This document shows positions 7,776-9,011 of a DNA stretch of 9,011 nucleotides, one piece after another. The stretch comes from a candidate division FCPU426 bacterium. GTDB lineage: Bacteria; Oederibacteriota; PGYV01; Palsa-1178. Location of the stretch: contig PMTB01000218.1 of the NCBI GenBank assembly GCA_003167475.1, positions 1 to 9,011 of the forward strand, read 5' to 3'. The notes under the pieces are model-generated. The model was given only the letters and a program-made list of their open reading frames with translations, did not search any database and was not told where the DNA came from. The translations under genes were made by a program, and so were the position numbers. Position 1 is the first letter of the stretch. Every line of letters begins with the position of its first letter.

Positions 7776-8129
7776 ATGAAAAAGATCCTGATTTTGATTT
7801 TGGCAGTGTTTTTAATTTTGGTTGCGGGTTTATTGACGGCGTCAAGCAAGGACAAAGACGAATCAAAAGCGCCGACAGTGGTGGTGGCAAACGGTTTTTT
7901 TAACGGCTCGATGGTAAACGACGGCAACGGCAGGAGCGTCCTGATAGTGAACACCCAGACCGGCGACTTCGAGGTTTTCGACATAGACAGGCAGGGAATG
8001 GAAAGAAAGAGCGAAGGCAATGAAATGTACTACAGCTCCATAAAATACAACCACAGGGAAGGCACAAGGCAGCTGGTAAAATACAAACTGGCCTCAGACG
8101 TAAAAGCCGGGGCAGCTGAGCAGGAATAA
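7776..8129 (+). CDS. Small exported or membrane-anchored protein of unknown function
   Basis: I do not recognise this 117-aa protein. The N-terminus (two lysines, then a hydrophobic run at about 4-22, ILILILAVFLILVAGLLTA) is a signal peptide or single membrane anchor. There is no cysteine anywhere, so it is not a lipoprotein. The rest is hydrophilic. Segment 53-70 (RSVLIVNTQTGDFEVFDI) looks like a beta-hairpin of the kind seen in repeat-propeller or periplasmic beta proteins, and tyrosines and basic residues cluster at 85-104. The ATG at 7776 is preferred over an upstream in-frame ATG at 7635, which lies inside recJ and would bury the hydrophobic segment. GGGAGG at 7765-7770 has ideal 5-base spacing. 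It begins 19 bases after the recJ stop and is probably co-transcribed with it. A hairpin-rich repeat starts 24 bases after its stop. Confidence 0.85.
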   Translation: MKKILILILAVFLILVAGLLTASSKDKDESKAPTVVVANGFFNGSMVNDGNGRSVLIVNTQTGDFEVFDIDRQGMERKSEGNEMYYSSIKYNHREGTRQLVKYKLASDVKAGAAEQE

Positions 8130-8152
8130 GCGTATTTAATGTTTATAGTCGC

Positions 8153-8294
8153 GTAGGGGCGGACTTACGTGTCCGCCCGCTGCGGTTCTTTGGTTGCGTA
8201 GAGAGGCTGCTTGCTGCCTCTCTGACGCAGGACCTTGCAAAAGCAGGATCCGTTCTAAAGGCCAACGATGAGCGGCAGCAAGCAGCCGCTCTAC
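8153..8294. repeat. Hairpin-cluster intergenic repeat, complete copy (copy A)
   Basis: The stretch starts GTAGGGGCGGAC and ends GCTCTAC, and folds into four successive hairpins. Hairpin 1 pairs GGGCGGAC (8157-8164) with GTCCGCCC (8171-8178). Hairpin 2 pairs AGAGAGGC (8200-8207) with GCCTCTCT (8216-8223). Hairpin 3 pairs GGACCTTGC (8230-8238) with GCAGGATCC (8243-8251) around an AAAA loop, with one mismatch and one G-T pair. Hairpin 4 pairs GAGCGGC (8270-8276) with GCCGCTC (8285-8291). Hairpins 2 and 4 are also inverted copies of each other: 8198-8222 against 8270-8294 differ at only 2 of 25 positions. Bases 8153-8227 recur at 8936-9011. It fills most of the 182-base gap 8130-8311. It could be a non-autonomous mobile repeat or a REP-like 3' element; no T-run follows hairpin 1, so a simple intrinsic terminator is not supported. 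Confidence 0.85.
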
Positions 8295-8311
8295 AGTTTT
8301 GTGGGGGCTTT

Positions 8312-8914
8312 ATGATTTTTAACTGGGTAAAATCAATCCTGACCAACAGCGCTTTTTATATCGTTTTTATGGTGATATTTTATTTCCTTTTTTCCAAATT
8401 CAAATCCAAAACCGAACCCACGGCCAATTCCTACGCATTCCTTTACTCTATGCTGGTAAACATCATAAGCCTGGGTATTGTCATGACCCTTTCCAACCCG
8501 AACCTGAACGAAAACACCTGGTCCTTCATGCTATTTTCCGTGACCGCAATCCCGGGTTTCCCGGCAACTTTGATAGGTGTCTCCATAGTGCCGCTGGTCC
8601 TTATGTGCCTTATGCCGCTTATCCTGTTGTTCCACGCGGTAAAGATGGATGTATATATAGGGGCGATAGGGGTTTCATTCGCAGTAGGCCTGCTGTTATC
8701 CGGCTGTTTTCAATACTTTGTTATAGGTTGGACGGTAAAACACGGCTTTATAGCGCTGAAAGAAAAGATAAGCTCAAAATCCGGTTTGATAGCGATAACA
8801 GCATTGGTTGTTATTGTGGTCACGGTATTAGGCGTCATGTTTTGGACGAAACTGCATGATGTGCTTTCGGCGGTTTACCTGGATAAAAGGCAGGAGATAG
8901 AATACTGGGATTAG
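8312..8914 (+). CDS. Multi-pass inner-membrane protein of unknown function
   Basis: I do not recognise this 200-aa protein as a named family. Hydrophobicity by eye gives five or six membrane segments: about 13-30, 42-60, 72-108 (long enough for two), 113-140 and 158-178. The C-terminal tail (LDKRQEIEYWD) is short and polar. Short charged loops at 29-36 (KFKSKTEP) and 143-157 (KHGFIALKEKISSKS) would be cytoplasmic by the positive-inside rule. Its size and fold recall the Yip1/YIF1-type small membrane proteins, but I see no diagnostic motif and do not make that call. The ATG at 8312 is the first in frame, and the Shine-Dalgarno is weak (GTGGGGG at 8301-8307). The last hairpin of repeat copy A ends about 20 bases before the start, so transcript structure could affect initiation. 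The gene is bracketed by two direct copies of the repeat. Confidence 0.8.
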   Translation: MIFNWVKSILTNSAFYIVFMVIFYFLFSKFKSKTEPTANSYAFLYSMLVNIISLGIVMTLSNPNLNENTWSFMLFSVTAIPGFPATLIGVSIVPLVLMCLMPLILLFHAVKMDVYIGAIGVSFAVGLLLSGCFQYFVIGWTVKHGFIALKEKISSKSGLIAITALVVIVVTVLGVMFWTKLHDVLSAVYLDKRQEIEYWD

Positions 8915-8935
8915 GCGCTGGATTGTTTTGACTTT

Positions 8936-9011
8936 GTAGGGGCGGACCTGTGTGTCCGCCCGCTGCGGTCCGTTGGCTCGCGTAGAGAGGCTGCTTGCTG
9001 CCTCTCTGACG
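8936..9011. repeat. Second copy of the hairpin-cluster repeat, cut by the window edge (copy B)
   Basis: These 76 bases align to 8153-8227 with a handful of substitutions and one single-base gap. The first hairpin has the same 8-base arms (GGGCGGAC and GTCCGCCC) with a changed loop, and the second hairpin AGAGAGGC/GCCTCTCT is identical. Conservation of stems with divergence in the loop and spacer suggests that structure matters or that the ends are recognised by an enzyme. The copy starts 22 bases after the stop of the membrane protein gene and runs off the window, so its right half is unseen. Confidence 0.85.

Noticed and set aside
8157..8190. First hairpin of repeat copy A as a Rho-independent terminator of the recJ string
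   Set aside because: The stem is strong, but the bases after it (GCTGCGGTTCTTT) are not a T-tract. A 3' structural role is possible but not this class of terminator.
8143..8346. Minus-strand 67-codon ORF across repeat copy A
   Set aside because: It consists almost entirely of repeat hairpin sequence and crosses into the next gene; it has no protein-like pattern.
8605..8859. Alternative-frame + strand ORF of 84 codons inside the membrane protein gene
   Set aside because: It is wholly inside 8312-8914, lacks a ribosome binding site, and has a low-quality basic composition, while the host frame has clean membrane segments.

Overview
This looks like a chromosomal housekeeping segment from a Gram-negative bacterium of middling GC content, probably an uncultivated lineage. 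The Gram-negative assignment rests on the C-terminus of an LpxI-type lipid A enzyme at the left edge. The gene order (lpxI, DegT-family aminotransferase, smc, ftsY, then recJ) and the noisy palindromic intergenic repeats would suit a candidate phylum such as Omnitrophota. That placement is a guess, not something the sequence proves. All supported genes are on the + strand.

Bases 1-5844 form one very tight gene string. The 3' end of lpxI overlaps the aminotransferase by ATGA, the aminotransferase stop directly abuts the TTG start of smc, and smc overlaps ftsY by 14 bases. The string joins envelope lipid A chemistry (LpxI, and by inference a GnnB-like amino-sugar transaminase), chromosome organisation (SMC) and membrane protein targeting (FtsY, the SRP receptor). 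I see no promoter or terminator inside it.

Bases 5845-6052 carry a 168-base MITE-like palindromic element with perfect 15-base terminal inverted repeats. It separates ftsY from recJ, a 567-residue single-strand DNA exonuclease with all its DHH motifs intact.

From 7757 to the end the window is more accessory. A 117-residue exported or membrane-anchored protein of unknown function is followed by a run of four hairpins (8153-8294), a 200-residue multi-pass membrane protein of unknown function, and a second copy of the same repeat that is cut by the window edge. The two repeat copies start 24 and 22 bases after the preceding stop codons and bracket the membrane gene.

There is no CRISPR array, phage, toxin-antitoxin or recognisable defence system here, and no convincing undescribed multi-gene system. 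The items most worth a second look are the two repeat families, the altered hinge glycine motif of SMC, and the possible 3-amino lipid A pathway link.
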